Shown here piece after piece: positions 39,391-49,025 of a DNA stretch of 64,000 nt (positions are counted from its first letter, which is position 1; the number at the start of each line of letters is the position of its first letter). The stretch covers positions 1,612,001 to 1,676,000 of the forward strand of contig NZ_CP114286.1 of NCBI RefSeq assembly GCF_027111275.1, read 5' to 3'. A model generated the notes under the pieces. The model did not search any database and was not told where the DNA came from. It saw only the letters and a list, made by a program, of their open reading frames with translations. This DNA comes from Flavobacterium luteolum (GTDB lineage Bacteria; Bacteroidota; Bacteroidia; Flavobacteriales; Flavobacteriaceae). The position numbers and the translations under genes were made by a program.

Positions 39391-41661
39391 TTACGGCTTC
39401 AGGATCAAAACTGATGGAGAATTATTTAACCAAATACTTTGAGATTCTATTAGTTTTTTCCAGCTTTCCAGACTGATAATCATCAAATCTTGGCTTTCTA
39501 AAAACTCTTTTTTCAAGGTTCTGTCATTCATAATCATGATGTGATTTGGGGCAATCTGTTCAATGGAACGAATGGTTTCTTGAATTTCTCTTGTATTTTT
39601 CACTTCTCCACCAGCATCTAAAACTGTAATTTGGGAACCGTTATTATTGATTAATTTTTTAGCATATTCAATCAAAAAGGCATCTTCTTTATTAAAAACA
39701 GGCATCAGAACCTGATTCACTTCTTCCAGGTCTTTATCAATAAAAATTCCGACCGGCATTTTAGACTTTGCAATAATATGACGTGTTCTTTCATCAAAAG
39801 GAGAATTCTCAAACAATCCTTCTTTTCCTGTAAACTTATCAATCAAACGATCTGGATTTACAATTCGGGTCGTAAAACCAAGGATCTTCCCAAGTAAAGT
39901 TCCGTCAAAAATAGACTGTCCTAAACCAACCAGCAATAAATCGTATTCACCTTGATTAGCCGTATCAATAATATCTGAATCAATATCATTAGAAACTTTA
40001 AACAAACTCACCACATTCTGATTTAGACGATTTGATTCTTCGATAATCGGAACCAGCATTTTGCGTTCGTGTTCTTTAACATCAAAAGAATGCACTTCGG
40101 TACTTAAAGACACATGCATCGCTGCTACAACAGAATTATCTCCTTGTTTTTTAACCAAACTATTAGCAATCTGAAGTAGTTTTTTACCTCTTTCTGGAGT
40201 AGCAAATGAAAGCAGGATTTTGTATTTACTCTTAGTTCCAATTTCTTCTGGAACAGCAGTAACTTTATCTTTAAAAATAAATTCGATAAGATCTAATGCT
40301 GGACCAGTCATAAAAGTAGTCAGCAACGCCATAATTACCATCATGGTAAAAATTTCTGCAGACAACACGCCAAGGTCGTAACCGATATTTAAAACTACCA
40401 GTTCCATTAAACCTCTTGTATTCATCAAGGCACCAATTGCTAAACTGTCTTTCCAGTTTTGTCCCATAAATTTTGCCGCCAAAGCACTTCCGAAGAATTT
40501 ACCAACTACAGCAACCAAAATAATCAAACCTGTAATTTTCCATAATTCAGGATCGTTCAATAATCCAATTTGTGTACGCAAACCTGTAAACACAAAAAAC
40601 AAAGGCAATAAAACAATGATTGAAACATCTTCTACTTTCTCAATAAATATGTTTCTGAATTTATTGTTTTCTGGCATAATTGCTCCAGCCAAGAAAGCAC
40701 CAAACAAAGCATGGATTCCGATTAATTCTGAAGCATAAGCAGAAATTAAAAGCGTAATAAAGAAAATAGCAACAACTGGTTTATTTAAACTTTCACGCGT
40801 TGCATTTAAATCCCCTACTCTTTTTAAGAACGGACGAACAATTTTTAACATGATGATCACATATAAAATCGCCATTCCGATTACATATAATGAACTTGAA
40901 AGCGAACCTGCTTTTACAATTGCAATAACAACTGCCAAAATACACCAAGCTGTAATATCGTCTGCAGCGGCACAAGTGATTGCAATGGTTCCTAATTTGG
41001 TTTTCTGCATGCCTCGTTCTTGGACAATTCTAGCCAAAACAGGAAAAGCTGTAATACTCATCGCGATACCCATAAACAATCCGAAAGATGAAAATTCGAC
41101 TCCCTGAGGCGCAAAAGTTTCATATATAAAATAAGCCAATGACAACCCTAAAGCAAACGGAATGACAATACTAGCGTGACTGATAACAACCGCATCGTGT
41201 GCTTTATTTTTCAAGACTTTCAGATCCAATTCCATTCCGATAACAAACATGAAAAGAATTAAACCGATTTGGCTTAAAAACTGTAAATTTCCTAAAGACT
41301 CTTTTGGAAATAAAGCGGCCGAAAACTCCGGAAAATACATTCCGACCAAAGATGGTCCTAAAACAATTCCGGCAATCATTTCGCCAATTACAGAAGGTTG
41401 TCCGATTTTTCTAAAAAACCAGCCAAACAAACGTGCCACTAAAATTATAGTAATAATCTGCGCCAATAAAATGGCCAAAGGATGCTGTAAATTATCGACC
41501 ATCGAATGCAGAAAATCTTTCCAATGATTACTTTCGACGCTTTTCTTTACAATATGACGTCCTGCTTCTAATGAGACGCCTTTTGAAATTACCCAATATA
41601 TCAGGGCGGTAAAACCACCAATAATTGTTACGTAGAATAGAGAGTTCTTAATCTTATTCAT
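39391..41661 (-). CDS. Cation:proton antiporter (CPA2/KefB type) with C-terminal stress domain
   Basis: About 756 residues. The N-terminal part (about 60-470) has a dozen membrane helices of the Na+/H+ exchanger fold: GEMIAGIVLGPSLVG, LFMFVIGMELDLKVL, TAFPVLARIVQERG, the DDITAWCIL pair typical of ion-binding Asp, and NTRGLMELVVLNIG. The C-terminal 250 residues are soluble with UspA-like segments (KILLSFATPERGKK, YDLLLVGLGQSIF), probably regulatory. It exchanges Na+ or K+ for protons. ATG 41661 is chosen because the upstream extension is not membrane-like and lies over the intergenic region. Confidence 0.94.
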   Translation of the reverse strand: MNKIKNSLFYVTIIGGFTALIYWVISKGVSLEAGRHIVKKSVESNHWKDFLHSMVDNLQHPLAILLAQIITIILVARLFGWFFRKIGQPSVIGEMIAGIVLGPSLVGMYFPEFSAALFPKESLGNLQFLSQIGLILFMFVIGMELDLKVLKNKAHDAVVISHASIVIPFALGLSLAYFIYETFAPQGVEFSSFGLFMGIAMSITAFPVLARIVQERGMQKTKLGTIAITCAAADDITAWCILAVVIAIVKAGSLSSSLYVIGMAILYVIIMLKIVRPFLKRVGDLNATRESLNKPVVAIFFITLLISAYASELIGIHALFGAFLAGAIMPENNKFRNIFIEKVEDVSIIVLLPLFFVFTGLRTQIGLLNDPELWKITGLIILVAVVGKFFGSALAAKFMGQNWKDSLAIGALMNTRGLMELVVLNIGYDLGVLSAEIFTMMVIMALLTTFMTGPALDLIEFIFKDKVTAVPEEIGTKSKYKILLSFATPERGKKLLQIANSLVKKQGDNSVVAAMHVSLSTEVHSFDVKEHERKMLVPIIEESNRLNQNVVSLFKVSNDIDSDIIDTANQGEYDLLLVGLGQSIFDGTLLGKILGFTTRIVNPDRLIDKFTGKEGLFENSPFDERTRHIIAKSKMPVGIFIDKDLEEVNQVLMPVFNKEDAFLIEYAKKLINNNGSQITVLDAGGEVKNTREIQETIRSIEQIAPNHIMIMNDRTLKKEFLESQDLMIISLESWKKLIESQSIWLNNSPSVLILKP

Positions 41662-41774
41662 AACTCGTTCTTTAAATTTATTGCAGCAAATATCAGAACT
41701 GAGTTTTAAGTGAAAAAGCAAATTTCCTGCTAATTTTCAATGTATGTAACAAGTCGGAAAAACTTTGTAATAAG

Positions 41775-42494
41775 TTATAATTTTACTTTTTTCAAAAAAT
41801 CAGAACGATAGGTTTCACTTAAAATTAAGGCTGTATTTTTATTGTTTTCTTCCAAATGATGAAGCACAATCTCATTATGATTGAAGAATTTGATGGCTTT
41901 TACAGCTACAATTTCTTTTTTATTGATTCGACAGAAATCGGCATCTGGCAATTCATTTAAAAGCGTATCGAATTTTACATTTTTCAAATTCAGAAAACTT
42001 CCATCAGCAAGCAGAACCGTTTTGTCTCGGCTATCGCTCAAAGCTGTTTTTATATATTGAATTTTATTAAAATACAGCAGCGTTTTTCCTTTGTCGGTAT
42101 TGAGCTGAATAAACTTTTTTGAATTATCTGATTTATCGAAACGTTCCAGCGCTTTTGAAACTGCTTTTTGAAGCCGTTCTAATCTTACAGGTTTGGTGAT
42201 ATAATCTACAGCATCAATATTAAAAGCATCAGCTGCATATTCTTTATACGCGGTACAAAAAATGACCAATTTATGATCTAGCAGTTCTGCCAAATGAAGA
42301 CCGTCCATTCCTGGCATTTCGATATCCGAAATCAAAAGATCAAAATCCAGTTCTGGAATATCAGATAATAGTTTTTGCGGATTATTAAATGTTTTTACAA
42401 TTTCCAATTCTGGAATTTGCTCGCAAAGCATTTTCAAATAAGTCAATCCTGGAATCTCATCGTCCAGAAGCAAGCATTTCAGTTTTGTATTCAA
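41775..42494 (-). CDS. LytTR-family response regulator
   Basis: A 239-residue regulator. Receiver: LLLDDEIPG, phosphoacceptor Asp57 in LLISDIEMPGMDG, Lys in YITKPVR. The C-terminal LytTR DNA-binding domain (about 130-235) shows the FIQLNTDKG, ILYFNKIQYIKT and DADFCRINKKEIV segments. It overlaps the 3' end of its kinase by 38 bases, so the pair is translationally coupled. The 114-base gap downstream to the antiporter gene makes the antiporter a candidate target, but no site is evident. Confidence 0.94.
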   Translation of the reverse strand: MNTKLKCLLLDDEIPGLTYLKMLCEQIPELEIVKTFNNPQKLLSDIPELDFDLLISDIEMPGMDGLHLAELLDHKLVIFCTAYKEYAADAFNIDAVDYITKPVRLERLQKAVSKALERFDKSDNSKKFIQLNTDKGKTLLYFNKIQYIKTALSDSRDKTVLLADGSFLNLKNVKFDTLLNELPDADFCRINKKEIVAVKAIKFFNHNEIVLHHLEENNKNTALILSETYRSDFLKKVKL

Positions 42495-43218
42495 GTAAAT
42501 CTATTTTTAGATGAGCAATGTAGACATCATTTTCTACAAACTTATCGAGTTTGAAATTATTCTTATAAATAATACGAAGGCGGTGTTCAAGAGTCGCATG
42601 GCCAAAACCGCTTCGTTCTTTTTTCAGTACTTTTTTATCGGAGATTTTATTAGAAACCGTCATAAAAAAAGCATTGTTTTTAAATTCAAAAACTACCGAA
42701 ATAAAAGCATCTGCACTTTGAAGATCAGCATGTTTAAAAGCATTTTCAATTAAATCAATCGAAATTAAAGGCGCCAACAAAGGTTGATCATACAATTTAT
42801 CTTCCTCATTAATGTTGGTTTTAACCTTAAGTTCAAAAAGCGGACTGATTTTAATTTTGTTGATTTCGATTAAATTCAACGCAAAATCAATTTCCTCTTT
42901 GGCCGTTACAAACTTCTTTTTGCTTTCGTACAAAATATAATCCAAAACATTAGCCAGTTTATCCAGAGCGAAATAAGTCTGATACGCGTGCGACTGAATC
43001 GAATTCAGGATATTCTTAAACAAATGCGGATTCAGTTTCGATTCTAAATTTTCCAATTGTAAATCGTTCACTTTTACTTCCAACGCATAAAAGCTTTTTT
43101 CGGCATCTTCTTTTGCTTTTTTGGCCTGCATCAATTGATAGACCATAAAACAAATAATGACGATCAAAAGCAATAGAATTGCCAGAAAAATAAAAGTTGT
43201 TGTATTGTTTTGCTGCAT
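42457..43218 (-). CDS. LytS-type sensor histidine kinase
   Basis: A 253-residue kinase: a membrane anchor (about 9-29), a coiled coil to about 60, then the LytS/His_kinase core. The phosphoacceptor region reads LNPHLFKNILNSIQ (His65) instead of the usual NPHFLFN, and the N-box is SIDLIENAFKHAD. The G-box region GFGHATLEHRL is degenerate. It has no extra sensor domain, so signals must come through the membrane helix or a partner; the membrane protein encoded nine bases upstream is the obvious candidate. Downstream, the LytTR regulator overlaps it. Confidence 0.92.
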   Translation of the reverse strand: MQQNNTTTFIFLAILLLLIVIICFMVYQLMQAKKAKEDAEKSFYALEVKVNDLQLENLESKLNPHLFKNILNSIQSHAYQTYFALDKLANVLDYILYESKKKFVTAKEEIDFALNLIEINKIKISPLFELKVKTNINEEDKLYDQPLLAPLISIDLIENAFKHADLQSADAFISVVFEFKNNAFFMTVSNKISDKKVLKKERSGFGHATLEHRLRIIYKNNFKLDKFVENDVYIAHLKIDLLEYKTEMLASGR

Positions 43219-43227
43219 TGTTAAAAA

Positions 43228-43827
43228 TTAAAAAAATGATTTGATTTCCCTAACATCATTTGATTTGAATAATCCATACAAAGTATCTAACTCGATTTCG
43301 GTTATTAACCTTTTATCAACTACTAATATTGCTCGAGCAAATGCTTCGTCACCAATAAAAACAAAATCCTTACTAACTTTATAATTTGAAAATTTTATCC
43401 AATTTATTCTCATGTAAAGATCATAGCTTTTATATTCAACACAATCTTTATCAAACTGAATTGCGTAATCATTTCCTGTTTCTAAAAATCTTTTAGCAAT
43501 TTCCGCAGACTTTCTAAAAGAATTTCTCTTTGTTATAAAATGAAGTCGGAATAAAAAAAGTACAACTACAAACATTACGACACCTATAGATTCAGCAATA
43601 TGCCGATTTGAATAGCTATTAAATGTAAGTATCTGAACATTTGACTCAGAATGAACAGACTCTCCTTTAGAAAATTCTTTAGAATGCAAAGCACCATAAA
43701 CGGATAAAAAAACACTGAATACAAGCAAAATAGCAAGAACTATTATCCTCTTTCTTGATGTTATTTTCCAGAAAGCGCTGTTCGCTTCTAGGGTACTCTC
43801 ATACGCATTTGAACATTTTATTTCCAT
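43228..43827 (-). CDS. Two-helix membrane protein (YcxB-like), upstream of the LytS kinase
   Basis: A 199-residue protein with membrane helices at about 28-48 and 77-97 and a soluble C-terminal half containing IQFDKDCVEYKSYDLYMRINW, FSNYKVSKDFVFIG and ILVVDKRLI, a pattern like the YcxB-type domain. It starts the three-gene operon with the LytS kinase (nine-base gap) and LytTR regulator, and probably gives a membrane input to the kinase. Both name and role are tentative. The 296 bases upstream, to the divergent exporter gene, hold no other gene. Confidence 0.85.
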   Translation of the reverse strand: MEIKCSNAYESTLEANSAFWKITSRKRIIVLAILLVFSVFLSVYGALHSKEFSKGESVHSESNVQILTFNSYSNRHIAESIGVVMFVVVLFLFRLHFITKRNSFRKSAEIAKRFLETGNDYAIQFDKDCVEYKSYDLYMRINWIKFSNYKVSKDFVFIGDEAFARAILVVDKRLITEIELDTLYGLFKSNDVREIKSFF

Positions 43828-44095
43828 ATGAAACTTAAATTAGTAATCAGCAACAAGTTTGAATCAAAATTAATTAAACCCAAAAATGACAGGTTGACTA
43901 TTCACAAAAAAACTTGTTGTTACATTTTACGAATAGTTGATTTATTCTTTCCTTGTTTAAATTACTTGCAAATATGAGAAAAGCTAACGATTAAACAGTA
44001 AAAAACAGAAAATCGTCACAATTAAAAAACGTGCAAATTTGTGTTAACATTATATAAAATACAATCGATTGTTTATGATTTTGAGGCATTTTCAC

Positions 44096-44103
44096 TACAT
44101 TTG
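44096..44103 (+). promoter_or_regulatory. -7 box for the MMPL/RND exporter
   Basis: TACATTTG, an exact TAnnTTTG match, 20 bases before ATG 44124. Confidence 0.6.
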
Positions 44104-44123
44104 CATCCATTTTTAAAGATTTT

Positions 44124-46490
44124 ATGAAAAACACTGTCCAAGTTGGATTTTGGGAAAAACTTGCCCGAATCATACTTAAAAACCGAATTACGATTCTGGT
44201 TATACTTTCTGCTTTAACTATTTTCTTTGGTTATCAGTGGAAGAATCTTTCTATGACTTACACCGAGGCAAACCTGCTTCCGAAAGATCATGTTGCAAAT
44301 AAAGATTATCAAAAATTCTTAGACAAATTTGGCGAAGAAGGAAACTTAATTGTTATTGGTTTTAAAGATCCTAAATTCTTTACACCAAAAAATTATGCGG
44401 CCTGGACCGAATTGATGAATGGTTTGAAAAAAGCCAAAGAAGTTGATTTGGTAATTTCTTTGAATGATTTAAAGAAACTTGAAAAAGATACGGTAAACCA
44501 AAAGTTTGTTCTAGCACCATTTATTGATGAAAGCAAGGTGCTTGACGCCAATTATTTAAAAAGCGTCCAATACGATTTATTTCACAACCTTCCTTTTTAC
44601 GAAGGATTGCTGTTTAACAAAGAAAGCGGAAGCGTTCGATCTGCGATTTACATGAACAAAGCGTTGGTAAATACGGCAGAAAGAAAGACTTTTATCTTAA
44701 ATGATTTAGTTCCTAAAATCGATAAATTTGAAAAAACAACCGGAATCGATCTTAAAGTTTCTGGAATGCCATACATCAGAACGATTAACGCGGACAACAT
44801 GAAAGGCGAAATCGGACTTTTCATTGGAGCGTCTTTATTGACCGTTTCTTTGATTTTCTTTTTCTTCTTCCGTTCGTTCAGAGCTACGTTTATTTCAATC
44901 TGTATTTTAATTGTCGGAGTAACTTGGTCGTTTGGAACACTTGGATTATTTGGTTATAAAATCACGATTTTAACAGCAATTATTCCGCCTCTAATTATCG
45001 TAATCGGAATTACAAACTGTATTTTCCTGATCAACAAATATCAGCAGGAAATCAAAATACACAACAATCAGGCAAAAGCTTTACAGCGTGTTATTTCAAA
45101 AATTGGGCATTCGACTTTTATGACCAACTTAACGGCTGCAATTGGTTTTGCAACCTTAATGATTACAGGAAACGAACTGCTTTTTGAGTTTGGATTAGTA
45201 ACTTCTATCAACGTGATTTCTGTTTATACTTTGACACTTTTTATCGTGCCAATTATTTACAGTTTTATGCCATTGCCAAAAGAGAAACATTTATATCACT
45301 TAGACAAAACTTACATTTCAACACTTTTAAATACAGTTACAAATATCGTTAAAGGCAAAAAGACAATTGTTTATTGCATTTACGCTGTTCTGTTTCTTGT
45401 GAGTTTGAATGGAGTTAGACAAATGAAAGTTTCTGGAAGTTTGATTGGCGAAATGCCAAAAAGCGCTTCTTTCTTTAAGGATATTTTATTTTACGAAAAA
45501 GAGTTCAACGGTGTAATGCCTCTTGAAATTATGATTGACACCAAAAAGAAAAAAGGTGTTATGAAGCCATCGACAATTCGTAAAATGGACGAATTGCAAA
45601 ATACCATTTCTGAAATTCCAGAATTGGCAAAACCTGTTTCGGTTGTAAACTTGGTTAAATATGCAAAACAGGCTTTCTACAACGGAAACCCTGAATATTA
45701 CCAATTGCCAACTTCTCAGGAACAGACTTTTATTTTGGGTTATGCTAAAAATGCAACCAAAAACAGTAAAGAAAACTTAATGAAAGCGTATGTTGATTCG
45801 ACTGGACAATATGCCAGAATCACTACTTTCATGAAAGATATTGGAACAGATGAAATGGCAAAAGTAGAAGGAAAACTTCGCAAAAAAATTGACGAAATTT
45901 TCCCGAAAGACCGTTATGAAGTTACGATTACAGGAAAAGCATTGGTTTTCCAGAAAGGAACAACTTATTTGGCGCATAACTTAATTGAATCATTATTGTT
46001 TGCGATTTTAACTATTGCAATCTTGATGCTGTATTTATTCCGTTCGTTCAAAATGGTAGCAGCTTCTTTGATTACAAATATTTTACCGCTTTGCATCACT
46101 TCGGGATTAATGGGTTATTTCGGAATTCCGTTAAAACCTTCGACGATTTTGGTATTCAGTATCGCTTTCGGAATCTCGGTTGATAATGCCATTCAGTTTA
46201 TGGCGAAATACAAAGATGAATTGACTCAAAATAAAGGAAAAGTAAAAAAATCTGTTTTCAGCGCTTTAAGAGAAACTGGAGTAAGTACATTCTACACTTC
46301 TATCGTTTTGATCTTAGGTTTTGCAACTTTCACATTATCAAGCTTCAGCGGAACAATCGCTTTAGGAGGATTAATTTCTTGTACTTTGGTTTTTGCAATG
46401 TTTGCTAATTTGGTTGTTTTACCATCGCTAGTTTTAACTTTCGAGAAAAAGAAAACTAAGAAAGAGGAATTGGAGAATTTGGAGAAATAA
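44124..46490 (+). CDS. MMPL/RND-family transporter
   Basis: A 788-residue inner-membrane permease with the twofold RND plan: one membrane helix (about 16-36), a periplasmic domain (about 40-230), five helices (about 235-385), a second periplasmic domain (about 430-610), then five or six more helices. Sterol-sensing-like segments IGLFIGASLLTVSLIFFFF and GISVDNAIQFMAKYKDE are visible. No neighbouring membrane-fusion or outer-membrane partner, so it more resembles hopanoid/lipid-exporting MMPL proteins than drug efflux pumps. Substrate unknown; export of a lipid is inferred from the family. Confidence 0.93.
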   Translation: MKNTVQVGFWEKLARIILKNRITILVILSALTIFFGYQWKNLSMTYTEANLLPKDHVANKDYQKFLDKFGEEGNLIVIGFKDPKFFTPKNYAAWTELMNGLKKAKEVDLVISLNDLKKLEKDTVNQKFVLAPFIDESKVLDANYLKSVQYDLFHNLPFYEGLLFNKESGSVRSAIYMNKALVNTAERKTFILNDLVPKIDKFEKTTGIDLKVSGMPYIRTINADNMKGEIGLFIGASLLTVSLIFFFFFRSFRATFISICILIVGVTWSFGTLGLFGYKITILTAIIPPLIIVIGITNCIFLINKYQQEIKIHNNQAKALQRVISKIGHSTFMTNLTAAIGFATLMITGNELLFEFGLVTSINVISVYTLTLFIVPIIYSFMPLPKEKHLYHLDKTYISTLLNTVTNIVKGKKTIVYCIYAVLFLVSLNGVRQMKVSGSLIGEMPKSASFFKDILFYEKEFNGVMPLEIMIDTKKKKGVMKPSTIRKMDELQNTISEIPELAKPVSVVNLVKYAKQAFYNGNPEYYQLPTSQEQTFILGYAKNATKNSKENLMKAYVDSTGQYARITTFMKDIGTDEMAKVEGKLRKKIDEIFPKDRYEVTITGKALVFQKGTTYLAHNLIESLLFAILTIAILMLYLFRSFKMVAASLITNILPLCITSGLMGYFGIPLKPSTILVFSIAFGISVDNAIQFMAKYKDELTQNKGKVKKSVFSALRETGVSTFYTSIVLILGFATFTLSSFSGTIALGGLISCTLVFAMFANLVVLPSLVLTFEKKKTKKEELENLEK

Positions 46491-46562
46491 TTTTTTATTT
46501 GCCACAAATTTCACGAAGTGGCACGAATTAAATTATTTGATTAGAGCATTGCGAAACATTTT

Positions 46563-47207
46563 ATGAAGAACATTTTTTTTTATTTCATATTACTAAATTC
46601 TTTCACCTTTTTTGGTCAGACTAAAATTGATGAAAACATTTTAATAACCTTTCCAAGCAAACCGGAAATCTTTGAAATAAACGAACAAAGCGTTAAAGGA
46701 AAAGTCTATTATGTAAATTCTAAAGAAGATTCTTTTTTCGTAATGAGATTAAATGTAATTCCTAATGATACACTAAGTGAAGAAAGCCCTAAAGATCTAA
46801 ATGAATTAAAAAGAAATTACAAGATTAAAATAGCCAAGCAAATTAAAAGCATGGCAAAAAAAGGTTTATTTCTCAAAGATTCGTCCGAAATAAAAATTAA
46901 TAGTTTTTTTGCTTACAAATTAAATTTCAAAGGAAATAATTCTGACGACGAAATAGGAGAAAGCCGAATTTTATTTTTAAATGGAACAACTTATATTTTT
47001 ATTTATTCAAAAGTTGGCGATTATAGTAAAATAAAAAAAGAGCATTTTTTTGAATCTATAAAAATTAATGATCCTGAAAATTCAAAACAAACTAGCGAGC
47101 CGTATAATTATTTTACTGCAATTTTATCGATTTTAGGTTCCGTTATTTTTCTCTATCTGATCACTAAATTTCAAAAAAACGAGAAAAAGCAAAACTTAAT
47201 ACGATAA
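46563..47207 (+). CDS. Membrane-anchored exported protein of unknown function
   Basis: A 214-residue protein with an N-terminal signal sequence (about 1-18; NSFTFFGQTK), a periplasmic domain containing ITFPSKPEIFEIN, VKGKVYYVNSKEDSFFVM and FAYKLNFKGN, and a C-terminal membrane helix (about 183-203) followed by a basic tail. The domain looks like a beta-rich PsbP-type fold, but I do not recognise a family. It follows the transporter by 72 bases on the same strand, with no strong terminator between them. Confidence 0.85.
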   Translation: MKNIFFYFILLNSFTFFGQTKIDENILITFPSKPEIFEINEQSVKGKVYYVNSKEDSFFVMRLNVIPNDTLSEESPKDLNELKRNYKIKIAKQIKSMAKKGLFLKDSSEIKINSFFAYKLNFKGNNSDDEIGESRILFLNGTTYIFIYSKVGDYSKIKKEHFFESIKINDPENSKQTSEPYNYFTAILSILGSVIFLYLITKFQKNEKKQNLIR

Positions 47208-47278
47208 AATAATTTCTAGTGCAATTCCTCGTTCCTCGGAATGACAAAAAAGATAAATAGGTTCACATAAAACCAAAT

Positions 47279-47360
47279 GCCCTAGCCCCGATCGTAGCGG
47301 CATCCTTTCTATTTTTCCTTTAAAAATAGAAAGATATAGCGAAGAGCGGGAAACAGCTTC
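47279..47360. repeat. GCCCCGATCGTAGCGGCATCC-type intergenic repeat
   Basis: A central hairpin pairs CTTTCTATTTTT (47305-47316) with AAAAATAGAAAG (47322-47333). CCCCGATCGTAGCGGCATCC lies before it, ATATAGCGAAGAGCGGGAAA after it, and CCCG/CGGG can close an outer stem. Confidence 0.65.
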
Positions 47361-47380
47361 AAAAATTAATTATTATCGAT

Positions 47381-47388
47381 TATATTTG
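47381..47388 (+). promoter_or_regulatory. -7 box for asnS
   Basis: TATATTTG, an exact TAnnTTTG match, 43 bases before the asnS ATG. Confidence 0.55.
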
Positions 47389-47431
47389 CAGTTGTTCAAA
47401 ATGAATATTATTTAATATCAATTATATAAAA

Positions 47432-48877
47432 ATGAGACACACAAAGGTTAAAGACTTATTAAACAGTACGACGACGCTACAGGAAGTGAATGCAAAAGGA
47501 TGGGTGAGAACTTTTAGAAATAATCAGTTCATCGCGCTAAATGACGGTTCTACAATTAATAATATTCAATGTGTTGTTGACTTTGAAAATACACCAGAAG
47601 AGACTTTAAAAAGAATCACTACTGGAGCAGCAGTTTCTGTAATTGGAACTTTGGTTGAAAGTAAAGGTGCAGGTCAGAAATATGAAATTCAAGTAAACAA
47701 ACTTGAAATCCTTGGAGATTCTGATGCGGAGAAATTCCCAATGCAGCCTAAAAAACACTCTTTAGAATTTTTACGTGAAAACGCTCACTTGCGTGTACGT
47801 ACAAATGCTTTTGGCGCGATTATGCGTGTGCGTTCGGTTTTATCTTATGCGGTTCACAGCTATTTTCAGCAAAAAGGTTTCGTATATGTAAACACGCCAA
47901 TTATTACTGGAGCTGACGCTGAAGGTGCTGGAGAAATGTTCCAAGTTACTTCTTTGCCATTGGATAATCTTCCAAAAAATGAAGAAGGAAACATTGATTT
48001 CAAAAAAGATTTCTTTGGAAAACATACAAACTTGACGGTTTCTGGACAATTAGAAGGTGAAACTTTCGCTATGGCCTTGGGTCAAATTTATACTTTTGGA
48101 CCAACGTTTAGAGCAGAAAACTCAAACACTTCTCGTCACTTGGCAGAATTCTGGATGATCGAACCTGAAGTTGCTTTCAACGACTTGGATGATAACATGG
48201 ATTTAGCTGAAGATTTTATTCAGTATGTAATCAAATATGCTTTAGAAAACTGTAAAGACGATTTAGCATTCTTAGAAGGAAGACTTTTAGAAGAAGAAAA
48301 ATCAAAACCACAGGCTGAAAGAAGCGAAATGGCTTTGTTAGAGAAATTGAACTTCGTATTGGAGAACAACTTCAAACGTGTTTCTTATACAGAAGCAATT
48401 GATATTTTAAGAGATTCAACTCCAAATAAAAAGAAGAAATTCCAATATTTAATCAACGAATGGGGAGCTGATTTACAATCAGAACACGAGCGTTTCTTGG
48501 TTGAAAAACACTTTAAATGTCCAGTAATTTTATACGATTACCCAGCAAACATTAAAGCGTTTTACATGCGTTTGAACGATAACACAGAGCCAGGAAGAGA
48601 AACTGTTCGTGCAATGGATATCCTTTTCCCTGGAATTGGAGAAATTGTTGGTGGTTCTGAAAGAGAAGAGCGTTACGACGTTCTAGTTGAGAAAATGGAA
48701 AAACTAGGAATTGATAAAGAAGAATTATACTGGTACTTAGACACTAGAAGATTTGGATCGGCAACTCACGCAGGTTTCGGTTTAGGATTTGAGCGTTTAG
48801 TATTGTTTGTTACAGGAATGACAAACATTAGAGACGTAATTCCTTTCCCAAGGACTCCTGGAAGCGCTGAGTTTTAA
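47432..48877 (+). CDS. asnS: Asparaginyl-tRNA synthetase
   Basis: Class IIb synthetase charging tRNA-Asn directly; 481 residues. N-terminal OB-fold anticodon-binding domain (about 15-105; [15 protein letters not shown]). Motif 2 region [20 protein letters not shown] is diagnostic for AsnRS, and motif 3 is [33 protein letters not shown] is also typical. Its presence shows the organism does not depend only on the amidotransferase route for Asn-tRNA. A palindromic repeat and a -7 box lie upstream, a TTTCAGG-word array downstream. Confidence 0.98.
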   Translation: MRHTKVKDLLNSTTTLQEVNAKGWVRTFRNNQFIALNDGSTINNIQCVVDFENTPEETLKRITTGAAVSVIGTLVESKGAGQKYEIQVNKLEILGDSDAEKFPMQPKKHSLEFLRENAHLRVRTNAFGAIMRVRSVLSYAVHSYFQQKGFVYVNTPIITGADAEGAGEMFQVTSLPLDNLPKNEEGNIDFKKDFFGKHTNLTVSGQLEGETFAMALGQIYTFGPTFRAENSNTSRHLAEFWMIEPEVAFNDLDDNMDLAEDFIQYVIKYALENCKDDLAFLEGRLLEEEKSKPQAERSEMALLEKLNFVLENNFKRVSYTEAIDILRDSTPNKKKKFQYLINEWGADLQSEHERFLVEKHFKCPVILYDYPANIKAFYMRLNDNTEPGRETVRAMDILFPGIGEIVGGSEREERYDVLVEKMEKLGIDKEELYWYLDTRRFGSATHAGFGLGFERLVLFVTGMTNIRDVIPFPRTPGSAEF

Positions 48878-48895
48878 TCGATTTAGTTTAAAAAA

Positions 48896-49003
48896 GTTTC
48901 AGGTTTCAGGTTTCAAGTTATTGGAACATGAATTAAAATAATAAAATTTGTTTCAGGTTTCAGGTTTCAAGTTGCAGCACGTTCTCAACCTGAAACTTGA
49001 AAC
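48896..49003. repeat. TTTCAGG-word array with inverted copy
   Basis: GTTTCAGGTTTCAGGTTTCA plus AGTT occurs at 48896-48919 and 48950-48973, each made of 7-nt steps. An inverted piece AACCTGAAACTTGAAAC lies at 48987-49003, so the region can fold on itself between asnS and rpoN. Confidence 0.7.
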
Positions 49004-49025
49004 TTTAAACTTTTAACAAAATCAA

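Noticed and set aside
40793..41527. Open frames on both strands inside the antiporter gene
   Set aside because: Shadow frames of a well-supported membrane protein with conserved motifs in the main frame.
43828..44123. Gene or RNA in the 296-base gap before the MMPL/RND transporter
   Set aside because: Only a -7 box was seen near its right end; no hairpin, repeat or credible frame otherwise.
46499..46535. Possible sigma-54 promoter (TGGCAC at 46514) before the 214-residue protein gene
   Set aside because: No matching GC element at the -12 distance; TGGCAC belongs to a short GCCAC/GTGGC hairpin.
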